A stretch of DNA of 64,000 nt from Paulownia fortunei. Its lineage: Eukaryota > Streptophyta > Magnoliopsida > Lamiales > Paulowniaceae. The stretch lies in contig CM033120.1 in the NCBI GenBank assembly GCA_019321725.1, positions 6,391,694 to 6,455,693 on the forward strand, given 5' to 3'. A program made the translations under genes and the position numbers. This document shows, piece after piece, positions 45,431-56,880 of the stretch (its first letter is position 1; every line of letters begins with the position of its first letter). Below the pieces are notes generated by a model that worked only from the letters and a program-made list of their open reading frames with translations, did no database searches and was not told the DNA's origin.

Positions 45431-46599
45431 ATAATTCCGATGTTCAACTATTTCAAGACTTTATTTCTTACAACCACTTTCATTGCAGGATTTAAATTAC
45501 ATTGATGTTCAATAGATGGTTTGTAAGATTCTTCCATTAAGATTTTATGCATGACAATTGAAGGATTAATACTTTTTAAATCAGAAATTGACTAACCAAT
45601 AGCAGATTTATGCTCTCTTAAAATACGAAACAACTTCTCAACCTTTAAAGGAGATAGGGATGCTGAAATAATTACCTAATAAGTGTTGTTAGCACCTAGA
45701 AATTCATACCGCGAATGCTCGAGATGTGCTTTCAACTCTGGTGATATTGTTTGTTCTTTGATTATGGTATCTCCTATTGCTTCTTTACATTTATCCTTCT
45801 GCAACTCCAGCTCTCCTGATTCAAGAAAGAGCAAGTAATGCATTAAACCTCATTATTAATATCATGGTCATTACCTTGCATTGTGGAAAGAATAATACAT
45901 TGCTCTAAAAGTTCAATAGGAATTTGTTTGAGAAAATGATTATGCAAGCAAGTTTATAACATTTCAATCCTATTACAAGTATGTGATTCCTCTTGAAACT
46001 TCAATGCACAATAAATGCTAAACATCACTTCATCCTTATAAACTCTTAGTGTTAATTCATCTTGTTGCACATCAATCAAAGCATGCACGGTAGCAAGGAA
46101 TGGTCGACTAAGAATTAAAGGAATTTCTTGGTCTCTTCTATATCTAACACCACAAAATCTGCAAGAAATATGAATTTATCCACTTTTATTAATATATCCT
46201 CGACAACTCCTCTTGGATAGGTAAGAGACCTATCCACCAATTATAAGGTGATGGTGGATGGTTTGACCTCTCCAATTCCTAATTTCTTGAAAACAAAAAG
46301 TGACATCAAATTAATGCTTGCTTCAAGATCACGTAATGTTTTATCAAAGAAAGATCCTTCTATGGTACAAGGAATAGTAAAACACCCTAGATTCTTCAAT
46401 TTTTTAGGAAGCTTTTTCTATAAAATAGCATAATACTCCTCTGTGAGATTCACAGTTTCAAATTCTACCAATTGCCTTTTTGTTGACATCACATCTTTCA
46501 TGAACTTGGTGTAGTTGGGCATTTACTCAAGAGCATCTACGAAAGGATTGTTGATAGGAATTTTCTTAAAAATTTTCAAAAATTTTGCAAATTGTGGAT
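45431..46599 (-). pseudogene. AthE copy 2 protease region
   Basis: The minus strand carries a retropepsin-like domain. An active-site relic DLEASINLM lies near 46300-46330 (usual DLGASINLM, Gly to Glu). It is followed by GIGEVKPSTIT, a VDRSLTYPRGVVEDILIKVD segment near 46200-46240, and a PLILSRPFLATVHALIDV segment near 46075-46125. Further downstream to 45431 the linker to RT is recognisable only by position. Stops and a frameshift near 46135 break the gene. Confidence 0.75.
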
Positions 46600-48157
46600 C
46601 AATCTTTTTCTTTTGAAATCTTTGTAGAAAATGAATGGGAACATTAAATTTAGGAGAAGTTAGGAGTAGATTTTAGCTTCTCAGCCCTTGTTTGTTCATT
46701 TGGTTGTGTTTCTTCTTCCTTTTGTTGTTCTTCCATAGGATTTTGACTCGAAGTGCTTGTCATTGGCTCAACAATGTTCGAACTTTTCATTTTTAGCCCC
46801 TTGATTTCGGTTCCACTTCAAAGTTGGATAGCTTTGTAATGCTCTCTTTGATTGATTTCCGTATCACTTGGAAAGTTTCTTTTATATTTTTAACATTAAT
46901 TTTATTAGCAAACTGTCAAATTTGAGTTTCCATTGATTTTATTTGGCTCATAAACTTGAAGCTAGATGCCTTAACTGAGTCTCGATGTTGTCTATCTTTG
47001 CTTCATCATTATTCAATCAGGCTCTTGTCTCATAAATGAAAATGCTTAGCAAATACTCCAATGATACCTTTTTCTCACCTACTTAAGGGTTCGGGTATGG
47101 CGGATTGTTGTAACCCGATGGGGGTTGAAACACATTTTGATTGTTGCCATAGGAAAAATTCTTATGATTTCTAAGCCCCGGTTGGTACTGAGTGGTAATT
47201 ATTTTTCCCTAAAATTAAAATTACGGTTATTGAAAAAGTGTACATGCTATTACATATAGTTTCTATCAATGAAGTGTCAGTGGATACCATGGAATCCATT
47301 CCTTGAAAAGCTACATTAAAAATCCAAACTGCAAATTGGTTAGAAAGAGTAGAAATTTGTGTAGCTAATTGTATCTCAAGAACACCGGTAACCTTTTTAA
47401 TGGAAAACCTCTCAGAAGGCTATTGATAGCTATTAATATCCATCTCCTCAAACAAAATATGGGCTTCATCTGCAGTCTTAAACATTAAAGTCCTACCCAT
47501 AATAGCATCAATTATGGTTCGAGTTTGCCCATTCAAACTATTGTAGAATTATTGTACCTGCTGACAATCCTCATAACCATGTTGAGGACACATTCATGGA
47601 AAATCCTTAAACCTCTTCCAAGCTTCATATAGTGGTACAAAATCTTGTTGATGGAATTGAGTTATCTCACTCTTGAGATGAAGTATCTTGCTTGGTGGAA
47701 AGTACTAGGTAAAAATTTTTTGTGTCAGGTCATTCCAACTCAGCTACTTGGTACAAAAGATTGTAACCATAGCCTAGCTCTATCCTAGAGTGAGAATGGA
47801 AATAAGCAAAGTCTAATAGCATTGTCGTGCGCTGCATTCATTTTGATGGTGTCACAAATCTCCAAAAACATGGCTAAGTGTGCATTGGGATCTTCCAAGC
47901 ACTTCCTCGAAATTGACTCTGTTGCACCATGCTAATGAGAGCCGGTTTAAGCTCAAAATTATTGGCATTGATCGATTGTAGAGGTATCCCAGAATAATTT
48001 TAGTTCATGGTTGGTTGAAAATAGTCCCAGATACCTCGTTGTGGTGGTGGTTGTTGTAATGGAAGATTGACATTCACATTAGCATTGTTGATGTTATCCG
48101 CAAGACTTGATTGTCAAATCTTTTTGCTGCTCTAATAGCTCGAAGAGTCTGTTTGAT
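46600..48157 (-). pseudogene. gag: AthE copy 2 gag
   Basis: The minus strand matches AthE copy 1 gag over its whole retained length (47430-48157 with 36262-36990). The expected start codon is ATC at 48155-48157, where copy 1 has ATG, so the start is lost. The conserved LNGQT...LLEEM-like segment is near 47430-47530. The C-terminal half (46600-47430) has no clear zinc knuckle that I can recognise. Multiple stops. Confidence 0.75.
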
Positions 48158-48325
48158 TTCTAGATCAAAATAACCTAAGTTAAGACTCGTAGGCTTATGC
48201 ATACAAATATGTATAATCCAATGCAAGGCAAGACAATATCAAAATATGGGAAGAAAGTAAAAACAATTTAAACTAAAATCAAAACTAAGTCATAACAATA
48301 TTAATACAATTATGATAAAACAATT

Positions 48326-48345
48326 CCCGACAACAGCGCCAAAAA
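48326..48345 (-). other. AthE copy 2 primer-binding site (tRNA-Asp type)
   Basis: Minus strand TTTTTGGCGCTGTTGTCGGG, close to the Athila/Tat type, about 18 bases from the LTR end at 48363. Confidence 0.8.
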
Positions 48346-48599
48346 CTTGTTCGTGAATATTTTGCAATCCGCAAATTATGGTGTCAAGTTTTAATACAAC
48401 GGTGAGTTGAGTATCATATCCATAAAGATTGTAATCAAAAATTGCATCAAGTACCATAGTTTAAGTAGTCCCAATTTTATCTAAAAAATCGAGTGATGAT
48501 TGGTAAACAAAGTGGTGTAAGATAAAAAAAAGCAAAGACAAGAGTGGAGTTCTTAGAAACAACACATCAAACACCTATAGGAATGACTTACATAGTTAT

Positions 48600-49213
48600 T
48601 GTAATGCCCAATTCTCAATTCTCTCCTACATAGCCAATAATTAGCATTTTTCATCAATATGCATCTAATCAATACGCATTATCGGATTATGGCATACAAA
48701 TAGCATTATTGCACGAACATGAATAATTGTTACCATATGCTCCAGTTATGCTTTAACATACATTAGTACATGAAATATGAAATTAAACTTTCATTTCTTG
48801 ATTTAATATATTCCTTAAATGCTTTTTTGCAGTGAAAAGTTTGGTATCTCGGTTAAAAAAGATTGATATGTTGAATGGTCATAAAATGAATTATTTGTAT
48901 TGCTCCATACTAGTTATATGATAAAGTGATTAATTGCCTAAATATTTACTTAAAATATATTACATTTGTCTAAGAACTAAAAGTATGCAAAATGGTGCAA
49001 TTTGATTGGTTGGTTAACTAGGTTGTATGGAATCATTCTAAACCGCATTGCACTGGATTATAACACCAAATAATCAATTTTTCTCATCTCCCTAGCCCAT
49101 AAACATGGCTTTTGGTATGAGAAGACACCAAGCATGATGCAACCCATCATAGCCCTCCACTTACCTCTCTTTGAAAGGTCAAAGAAATTATTTTCATCCA
49201 TATTTCTTGTGGA
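48600..49213 (+). repeat. TekB LTR 5' fragment
   Basis: It starts TGTAATGCCCAATTC at 48600 exactly as the TekB LTR does, with a short CAATTCT duplication. It follows the LTR for about 0.6 kb to ATTTCTTGTGGA, then stops. The start looks like a true insertion end, but the 3' part of the LTR is missing, so a target-site duplication cannot be confirmed. Confidence 0.85.
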
Positions 49214-50142
49214 CTCCAATTTGATTATTTAATTAGACTTAATAAGATTAAGGAGCCCAATTGGAGTAAAATAATTATTTGATTGGATCAAATTAATTGT
49301 GTAGTCCATAAATTAATTTAATTGAATTAATTAATTGGGTCTAATTTGATTAGATAGGGTAGATAAAATTAATTAATTTGGGTAAGACAATTAATTGAAT
49401 TAATTATGGGATTTAATTTTAAGCCAAATTAGGAAAGACCAATGAACTTGATTGAAAAATGATGGAAAGTCAAGAGTTTGGAATTATTAGGTAATCTTGA
49501 ATAACTTTGGAAGATATGAAAGAGATAAATTAGAAGATGTTTGGATGAACTAAAATATCTTCCATCTAATTAAAATGAGACACAAAACACCAAGAGCAGG
49601 ACTCTTGAAATTTTATGCCCCCTATATATACACCATGGCTGAAAATTTAAGGATGAATAATCATTCTCTAATTTTCGGCCATATAGAAATAATAGTAGAA
49701 AAATTATTTTCTTCATCTATCCTTTTTCTCCAAAAAATTCATCTTTAAGTGTTAAATCTTTTATCACAAGTTGATAACAAGAAGTAATATTTTTCTATAC
49801 GTACTCCATAAACTAGATTAGAAAAGAAATCAAAATTGCTAGCGGAATTCTGATTTTTGTGTTCTTGCTCAAAGTGTGGACTATTTTAGAGGTGAGACGT
49901 CTGGATCCCTGTGAACCAAATTCAGAAAAAGTGCTAACAATTGATTGCTTCATACCCTACGACAACCAAAATGCGTAGAAAGGTATAAATCGAAACTTTA
50001 ATTATTTTATTACAACTATTGGAAATTGCAAGATCGTTAGAAATCACATCGGATCTGGGGTCTTGCTATAATTGTTATGGTATGATGTTTTAAAATTTAA
50101 AATTTTTCATTGCGTATACCCTGGGATCACACGAACCCAACA
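49208..50142 (+). repeat. Copia-type (SIRE-like) LTR fragment
   Basis: An AT-rich block, full of AATTAATT motifs, with a TATA box at 49623-49630, ending CGAACCCAACA. It resembles the 3' part of the LTR at 52529-54393 in layout: AATTAATT-rich U3, TATA region, pyrimidine-rich leader and ACACAACA/CCCAACA end. The bounds TG (49208) and CA (50142) are LTR-like, but the flanks TTTCT and CGCAG do not match. Its first bases TTGTGGA coincide with the end of the TekB fragment. Confidence 0.6.
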
Positions 50143-50275
50143 CGCAGCATGCTAGCTACTAGGTTGGCATGTCGCGGCATGCTCAGACCATGCTGCAGCA
50201 TGCACCTTTGTGCTTGTTTTCCTTCATTTTTAGGCTATGCCGCAATATGGAATGACTGTGCCGTGGCATGCCTTC
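50143..50275. repeat. GCATGC-motif cluster, second AthE LTR
   Basis: GCAGCATGC, GGCATGTCGCGGCATGC and related motifs recur, homologous to 38355-38530. They are arranged around CATG with CG dinucleotides. Confidence 0.6.
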
Positions 50276-50436
50276 ATCTTTTTTATATTTTTGGCTTGTT
50301 TTATCCCTCATTTTTCTTCTTGACTTGCATTTTGGAGAGTTGTTCTTTAGTGCATCAAAACACATAGAAAAACTAAATAAATTGCTTGAGATCAATCAAA
50401 TAATCAGTCTAGAAGTACTTAATTGTCGACTTATCA

Positions 50437-52528
50437 GTGGCGAGTACCTAAGCCTTACAATACAAGCTTATTGAAGTCCTATTTATCTAAATCTATGAGT
50501 ATCTATATTAGTGGAGAAGGTGTACGAAAAGTAAGCTTATAGAATGCTCAAACTTTTTTGATAGATCAATAGTGTTATTGATATGCATAAGTCGAACTGA
50601 AAAGCATGCATGAAACTTGAAACTGACTCTGCACACACACACTTTTAGAGTTTATGACAAGATGAATTTGGCATGAGTTTTATATATTACCTGATTAATC
50701 GTTTTACTAATTTTTAAATTTTTATGCAATAGTTAATTTGTTTAGGCATATTTTGGATAATCAAGATGAATTATTCATGACCGAGTTATGAGCTTATGAA
50801 TGGTTTGATTTACAATTTTGCTTGAGGAGGATCAAAAGATAAGTTTGAGAACAGTTGATATGCTCATAATTCAACATATTTTTTAACATTGTCAATAGCA
50901 CAAATTAGGATGTTTTATCATATAATTGATGGGTTAGTGAACTTATCTTTTGATATATGTTGTGTAGGTACAAAGTTGGAAAAAATGGGGTTGAAAGATG
51001 AAAAATGCAAAAAGAATTGGAAATAAGAGTTTCGAGGCGTGGCTTAGAAATTTCATGCCGCAACACCAAAGTTTTGAACCGCAACCCAAAAAATCCATGC
51101 CACGGCTCAAGTTAATAAAAATTGGCAGTATGTTTTGAGTTGCAACCCAGAAATTCCACATCACGGGCCCTAAATGCACAAAATATTTCAAGTCGCAGCC
51201 TAAAAATTCCATGTCGCTGCCCCAATGCATAAAATGTTTCAGGTCGTGACCCAAAAATTTCATGTCGTGGCCTTAGTACACAGACTAGAAAACAAAATAT
51301 TTGTAGCTGTGACCCCAAAATTTTGAGTCGCGGCTCCAATTTGCGAGCATATTTTTTTATCAAGTCTTGAAACACACTTTTTTGTGGCTTATCCTATAAA
51401 TTTCAATCTCTCTCACCCATTTAGCCCTAGATTCCTATACACAGTCACATAATCTATTTTTTTCTCATTAACACAAGATATTACATCTCATTCTATCATT
51501 ATTCCACACACACTTTACACACTTTTAAACTGAGAATTCTAACTCTAATTTAATTCACACACTCCTACACACTCCACTTATCGTCCATCTATAATCTACC
51601 ACACCGTCACCATTAGAGCACAAGAAAGTGAAATTGAAGCCACGAGAAGAAGGAAACTAGCTTTGGGCTTGAGGAATCGAGTGAAAAATTGAAGAATTAT
51701 TGATTGGGTTGTAATGTTCTTCATTGAATTTCTCTTAATTTTGTGTAACTTTGACAAATATTATGAACCCATGATGTTGATGAACAACTTAAGTTTTTTT
51801 TTATTTCAATATGAGCTAAATTCTCTTGGGGAAGACTTGGAAAACCAATCTATGAAATTATGAGTTATTACTTGTGTATGGTTGAATATTTATTTAAATT
51901 ATGTTGAGCATGGATTATGTGTTTAATAATTTTTGAAGTTTGGTCAACTTTGAAATGATCTTCATTGTTGTGATTGAGACCGAAAGATAGTGTTACAACA
52001 AGTGCTCATGTAATGTCTATCGTGGACTAATCGCTATTGAGATATAGGATTTAGTACATACAATAGTTATAGACATAAAGTTGAAAGCTAGTGGGTTCAT
52101 AGAGCCCAATGCACTATTAATTGGTTGAACCCGTATTGGATATGTTATCGGTTACCTTTTAATTGTAGATTGGTAAGTCTTGAGAGAGTCTACCATGTAC
52201 ATTCGGAAATCCCATTGTCGCATAATCAACATTCGTTCAAGCCATAACAAGTTGAAACTTGTAATGACATAGGTTGGTGATCTATGGCCTTGCCCCCCTT
52301 CTACTTAGACTTCATTCATCTACTCTTTGGTTATTAAACTTATTTTGTTAATTTTCTTATTTTAGCTTTTAATTAGCTCATCATCCTACGTTAACTTAAA
52401 TATGTCTAGGTCATCTATGTTCGGTACTTGCATACATACTTCCTAGGGACACAATACCCTATAACCTCACACGTTTTATTACTTATGACTAGTGCACTTG
52501 CTAGTCCATGTTGCACGCACAACACAAT
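50437..52528 (+). repeat. Unclassified LTR-like sequence
   Basis: This stretch has no gene. It has a plausible LTR 3' end near 52300-52524: a TTTTAGCTTTTAATTAGCTC leader, CCTAGGGACACAATACCC and a terminal TTGCACGCACAACA. These are features of OTA-type LTRs. It is followed at about 52529 by copia LTR sequence. I could not find the matching start or a target-site duplication, so the left border is only a guess. Frames at 50943-51375 are shadows of the repeats inside. Confidence 0.4.
51025..51345. repeat. Diverged minisatellite, about 50-bp period
   Basis: About six imperfect copies of a unit of the type GTCGCRACCCAAAAATTCCATGTCGCGGCCC, separated by spacers ending in AATGCACAAAATRTTT-like sequence, follow each other. 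They are unusually GC- and CG-containing for this window. Copies are visible near 51040, 51090, 51145, 51195, 51245 and 51310. Confidence 0.7.
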
Positions 52529-54393
52529 CGTTACTATAGTACATGATATAGTCCTTTGACTTGAGGCACCATTGTAATCTTATATTTGACTGGATGTAAT
52601 TTAATTTATCCTCTGATTGCATGTTAATAAAAAATGGGTATTTTGGGAACATCATTATCGTTATAGAGATTAATGAGTGGCTAACAAAGGATCCATAACC
52701 TATCTAATAGAATAGGTGAATCTCCAAGGATTTCCATGTACTTGATTTTGAAATTCGTGGTCATGGTTGGGATGAGTAATTAGATAATGGGTTTCTGAAT
52801 TAGCAATAAAAAATTGAGATACTAGGAATTTTTTTATGTATTTTTTATTTTTCATAAGAAGGATATTGGCTGGTTGCTTAACTCCTCTCTAGGTGACTTG
52901 AACCTTAACTAATTGAGACACTAGAAATAGTATCATAGAATTAAGTTATTAGAGTTTTGACTAATAATCTGCTCCCTAAGCTCAATCGGGAGATTAGTTT
53001 ATTGAAGGACCGAATTTACATAGTATTCAAGATTGGAATGGTGTGCAACCTTATCCTATGTCTAGGTTTTCATAACGTGTTGCTAGACGCTAACTATGAT
53101 TGATGAGATTCTTGAAATTAATGGATTAATTCCAAGATGATTAATTAATTTGATTATTTAATAAAAAATATTAAAGTATTAATTATTTATTAGGAGCCCA
53201 CTACTAGGATATAGGTAAACCTAAGGGGTCACATACTAACTCAGAGAAGCTCGTTTCTTACCTCAGTAATTAATCGAAGAGTTGGATTATATTTATTTAA
53301 TATGATTAATTAAGAGTTTAGTTAATTCAAGTATTGAATTAATCTAATTAATTAACTATATTAATTAATTGACCAAATTTGATTAGGTGGCCCATCTTGG
53401 AGCAAGTAATTAATTATTTGAAATAATTAAATTATTATGGGCTTTTATAATTCATCAAATGAATTAATTTAATTGGTTAGATCAATCAAGTTGAATCGAA
53501 TTAATACTAAATCAAGATCCATTGGGTGTGAGCTTGAAAGAAACCTATGAGGAATTTAATTAGGAATTAAATTTCAAGAATGACTAGGAAATTAAGTCTT
53601 GGGTTTAATTAAGAACTTACCATAATTCTTAAGACTTGGAGTCAAACACTTATTATATAAGTCTTTAACTTAGAATCAAAACTCACCATATGTCTTTAAT
53701 TTAAAATTAAATACTTACCATATGAATCCAAGTTAAACTTGGAAAGGGATCAAAGACTTACATCTTGGAACCCAATTTGGACTTGGAAAGTATCCCACAT
53801 GATGGAAACAATGGGTGCTATTTAAGCCGCATAGGTGCCGAAAATTACAATCATTATGCTTGTGAAATTTTTTCCCTCTCTCTTACACGAACATAAGAAA
53901 ACTATTTCTTACTTTTCTCCTAGTTTTTTAGTCAATTCTTCTTTCACTCTAGTTGAATTAAGAGTTTAACAAACACCAAAATAAATAGAGATTTGTTTTG
54001 TTCCATAAACCCATTCAAACACCTTAGGTAGGAGTCACATAATACAAGCTTACTAGCATAGGCTTTATCGTGAGTGCACATTCGAGGTGTGGATACACAC
54101 TTAGAGGATCAACGTTTGTGGATCTTAGTGAATTCAACATCAATATAGGGGTTTGGAATTGAAGAGTTCGTGAGAGCCAACGACATAAGTCGTTTCAACA
54201 TTCTCTTCATCAAATGGAAGCATCAAGTATAATCTCACTAAAGCATGAAATTTCTTTTTAGGTATCAATTTATTTTAATGCATAATTGATAAATCGCATC
54301 GAACTTGAGATACCCAAATTATGTATGTGATGTAAGGTTTAAAAATTTTATTTTCCACTATGTTCGAGGTCCTATGGTTTTGCGAACACAACA
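52529..54393 (+). repeat. CopS (SIRE-like copia) LTR, 3' part
   Basis: The first 300 bp match 63694-64000 of the copia LTR at the window end (for example CTTTGACTTGAGG followed by the same order of blocks). It continues through AATTAATT-rich DNA, a TATTTAAG box near 53820 and a CTCTCTCTTACACG leader to a GAACACAACA end at 54393. The first roughly 0.75 kb of the LTR is missing on the left. No copia coding sequence is attached. It abuts TekA copy A3 directly. Confidence 0.68.
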
Positions 54394-55750
54394 ACATCCT
54401 CCATTCCTTAAAAAACAATTATCCCCAAAATGTACTTACCAAAAAAGTTTTAGATATTTAGTTCTCATTTCATCTTCCCTATCCCAAGTAGCTTTTTCTA
54501 TTGACTAATTTCTCCATAATACCTTAACCAATGGAATTTTCTTATTTTTGAGTTATTTTATCTCTTATAGAAGAATCTCTACAGATCTTTCTTCATAGCT
54601 CAAATCTATTTTTAACTCAATTGGTTCATTCTTTGGAATATGAGATGGATTTGAAATATATTTCCTCAACATGGATACATGTAACAAGTTGTGCACTTGA
54701 GACATTGATATGGGTAGAAAAAGTTTGTAGAAAACATCCCCGATTTTTTCAATAATATGAAATGGGCCAATGTACCTAGGACTGAGTTTTTCCTTTTTCC
54801 CAAAATATATAATCCTTCTTATTGGAGCTACTTTCAGAAATACTTATCCCATACTGCAAATTCCGACATTATTCTTTTTTGATCTGCATAACTCTTTTTT
54901 TTACTCTGGGTAGTTTGCATATATTGGCAAATTTGTGACACAACTTTTATTATTTCTTAAATCGTATTTGGGCTAAAAGGTTTATTTTCACAAACCTCAT
55001 CCCAAAGAACTGAAGGCCTACATTTTCTATGATATAATGCCTCATAGAGAGCCATTCTAATAGTAAACTGATAGTTGTTATTATAAGAAAATTCCACCAA
55101 AGCAAGAATTTGCTACATTGACCTTAAAAGTCTAATACACAAGCTTTCAGCATGTCTTCTAATGTTTGTATTATCTATTATAATTACCCATCAGTCTAGG
55201 GCTGATATGCAGTACTAAGGATAATTGAGTTTTCAAAGCCTTATATAAACTTTTCTGAAAATTTGATAAAAACCTTTAATCCTTATCAAGAACAATAGGT
55301 AATGGTACACCATGAAGTCTAACCACTTTCTGTACATATATCTATGCATAATAGTCTTTAAAACAAGTAGAACAAATTAGAATAAAATGAGCAATTTAGT
55401 TAACCTATCAATAATAACTCAAATAGCATCATGACCTTTAAGTGTCTTTGGTACCCTATCACAAAATTCATAGCCATTCTGGAATAAGGAGAGGTTGCAA
55501 AATTACTACTGGTCTTTGATGTTCTACCTTTATATATTGACATGTTAAATATTATTCTACAAATTTAGAAACATCTCTTTTCATACCTGACCACTAATAA
55601 TGCATTCTCAAATCTCTATATATTTTTGTAGCTCTTGGATGTAATGAATATGGCGTTGAATGTGACCCTATCAAAATATAATCCCAAATGCTTTCCACAT
55701 TAGGTAGATACAACCATTCTCTGAATCGCAAAACATCATTCTCTACTATC
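54394..55750 (-). pseudogene. TekA copy A3 integrase
   Basis: The minus strand shows the chromodomain-like tail (ATWDRED and TKYLKLF near 54450-54510), VLWRN with a stop after it, a core end near 54990-55060, FRDS-like sequence near 55270, and the finger region. The shared TAG of the TekA family is at 55594-55596. It has many frameshifts and no stretch of more than about 60 codons is open. The 3' side begins at the polypurine/LTR border at about 54394, with no LTR. Confidence 0.78.
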
Positions 55751-56250
55751 TGAAAATCAAAAGACATGGATCAAAGTTGGTTGAAGTGTTAAAACTGCAA
55801 ATTTGGCATCTATAGATCCTTGTGGTACAATCTCTATATGAATTTTATGTATATCTATTAACTCTAGTTTTTGAGCTATAGCTGAAGTACATTACGTTGA
55901 TTTGCTAATCAATGCATCAACTACAACATTAGCCTTATTGGGATGATAGTTGATAACACAATCATAATCTTTCACCAATTCCAACCATATTCGTCATCGC
56001 ATATTTAATTCTTTCTGTATGAATTTTTTTTAAACTTTTGTAAAAGGTATAAATCTCTCACAATGATAATGTCTCCATATTTTATGTTTGGACACCACTT
56101 CAGTAGGCTCAAAATGTGTAGGATAATTCTTTTTATGCTCTTTAAATTATCTGGATATTTATGCGGTTACTTTTTCATTTTGTATTAATACACATCCCAA
56201 CCTATTTTTCGAAGTATCACTATAAAACACAAAACCTCCAGTACGTGATG
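55751..56250 (-). pseudogene. TekA copy A3 RNase H
   Basis: Degraded RNase H on the minus strand. The NYHPNKANVV-like end is near 55910-55960, MRRRIWLELVKD-like sequence near 55960-56010, and a weak DxK segment near 56030. It is recognisable mainly through its alignment with copies A1 and A2. Confidence 0.65.
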
Positions 56251-56880
56251 GAATTAAAAAGATAGGGGCTGAAGTTAACCGTTCCTTCAGTTCCTAAAAA
56301 CTTTACTCACAAGTATCTGTCCATTTGAATGTCACACATTTTCTCGTTAAGTATGTTAAGGATGAAGCTATCTTGAAAAATCTTTCCACAAATCTATGAT
56401 AATATTCAACCAAGCGGAGAAAAGTCCATAACTCTAAAGAATTTGTTGGTTGCGGCCAACTACTAATAGCTTCTACTTTACTTGGATCTATAGATATTCT
56501 TGCCCCCAATATCACAAGCCCCAAAAATACTACTTAATCTAACCAAGTTTCACATTTTTTAAATTTAGCATATAACTAATTCTCCTTCAAAACTTCTAAT
56601 ACCATTCTCAAATATTCAACATGGTCTTCTTTAGTGTTAGAGTAAATTGGGATATCATCAATAAACACAATAACAAATATGTCAAACAAATCTTTGAATA
56701 CCTGATTCATCAAATTCATAAAAAGCTCCTAGAATATTAATCAACCCAAATGAAATCACCAAAACCTCATAATGTCCATATTGCATGCTAACTACTAGGA
56801 TATCATCCTCTTTTATCTTTAATTTATGTTACCCAGAGCGTAAATTGATTTTTGAAAATACAGTTCCACCTTGGAATTTG
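56251..56880 (-). pseudogene. TekA copy A3 reverse transcriptase, truncated
   Basis: The minus strand has the connection segment (open 56303-56524: SLELWTFLRLVEYYHRF) and the active-site box [13 protein letters not shown] near 56655-56690, which keeps both catalytic Asp residues, unlike copies A1 and A2. The palm runs to FKSDLRSG-like sequence near 56850. Homology ends at about 56880, so the fingers, protease, gag and 5' LTR are absent. Confidence 0.78.

Larger units (their letters stand above)
48363..50436 (-). mobile_element. AthE 5' LTR of copy 2, patched
   Basis: The LTR ends are intact: TGATAAGTCGAC at 50436 and GGATTGCA at 48363 on the minus strand. The middle is replaced. Compared with 37195-38712, about 940 bp (equivalent to 37460-38400) is gone. 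In its place are a TekB LTR fragment (48600-49213) and a copia LTR fragment (49208-50142). About 240 bp at one end and 290 bp at the other are true AthE LTR. Confidence 0.82.

Noticed and set aside
49208..50142. Clean copia solo LTR
   Set aside because: TG and CA bounds are present, but the flanks TTTCT and CGCAG do not match and the host TekB LTR does not continue on the other side.
50943..51375. Two minus-strand frames of about 90-106 codons with internal repeats
   Set aside because: The repetitive residues come from the 50-bp minisatellite; open by repetition, not by coding constraint.
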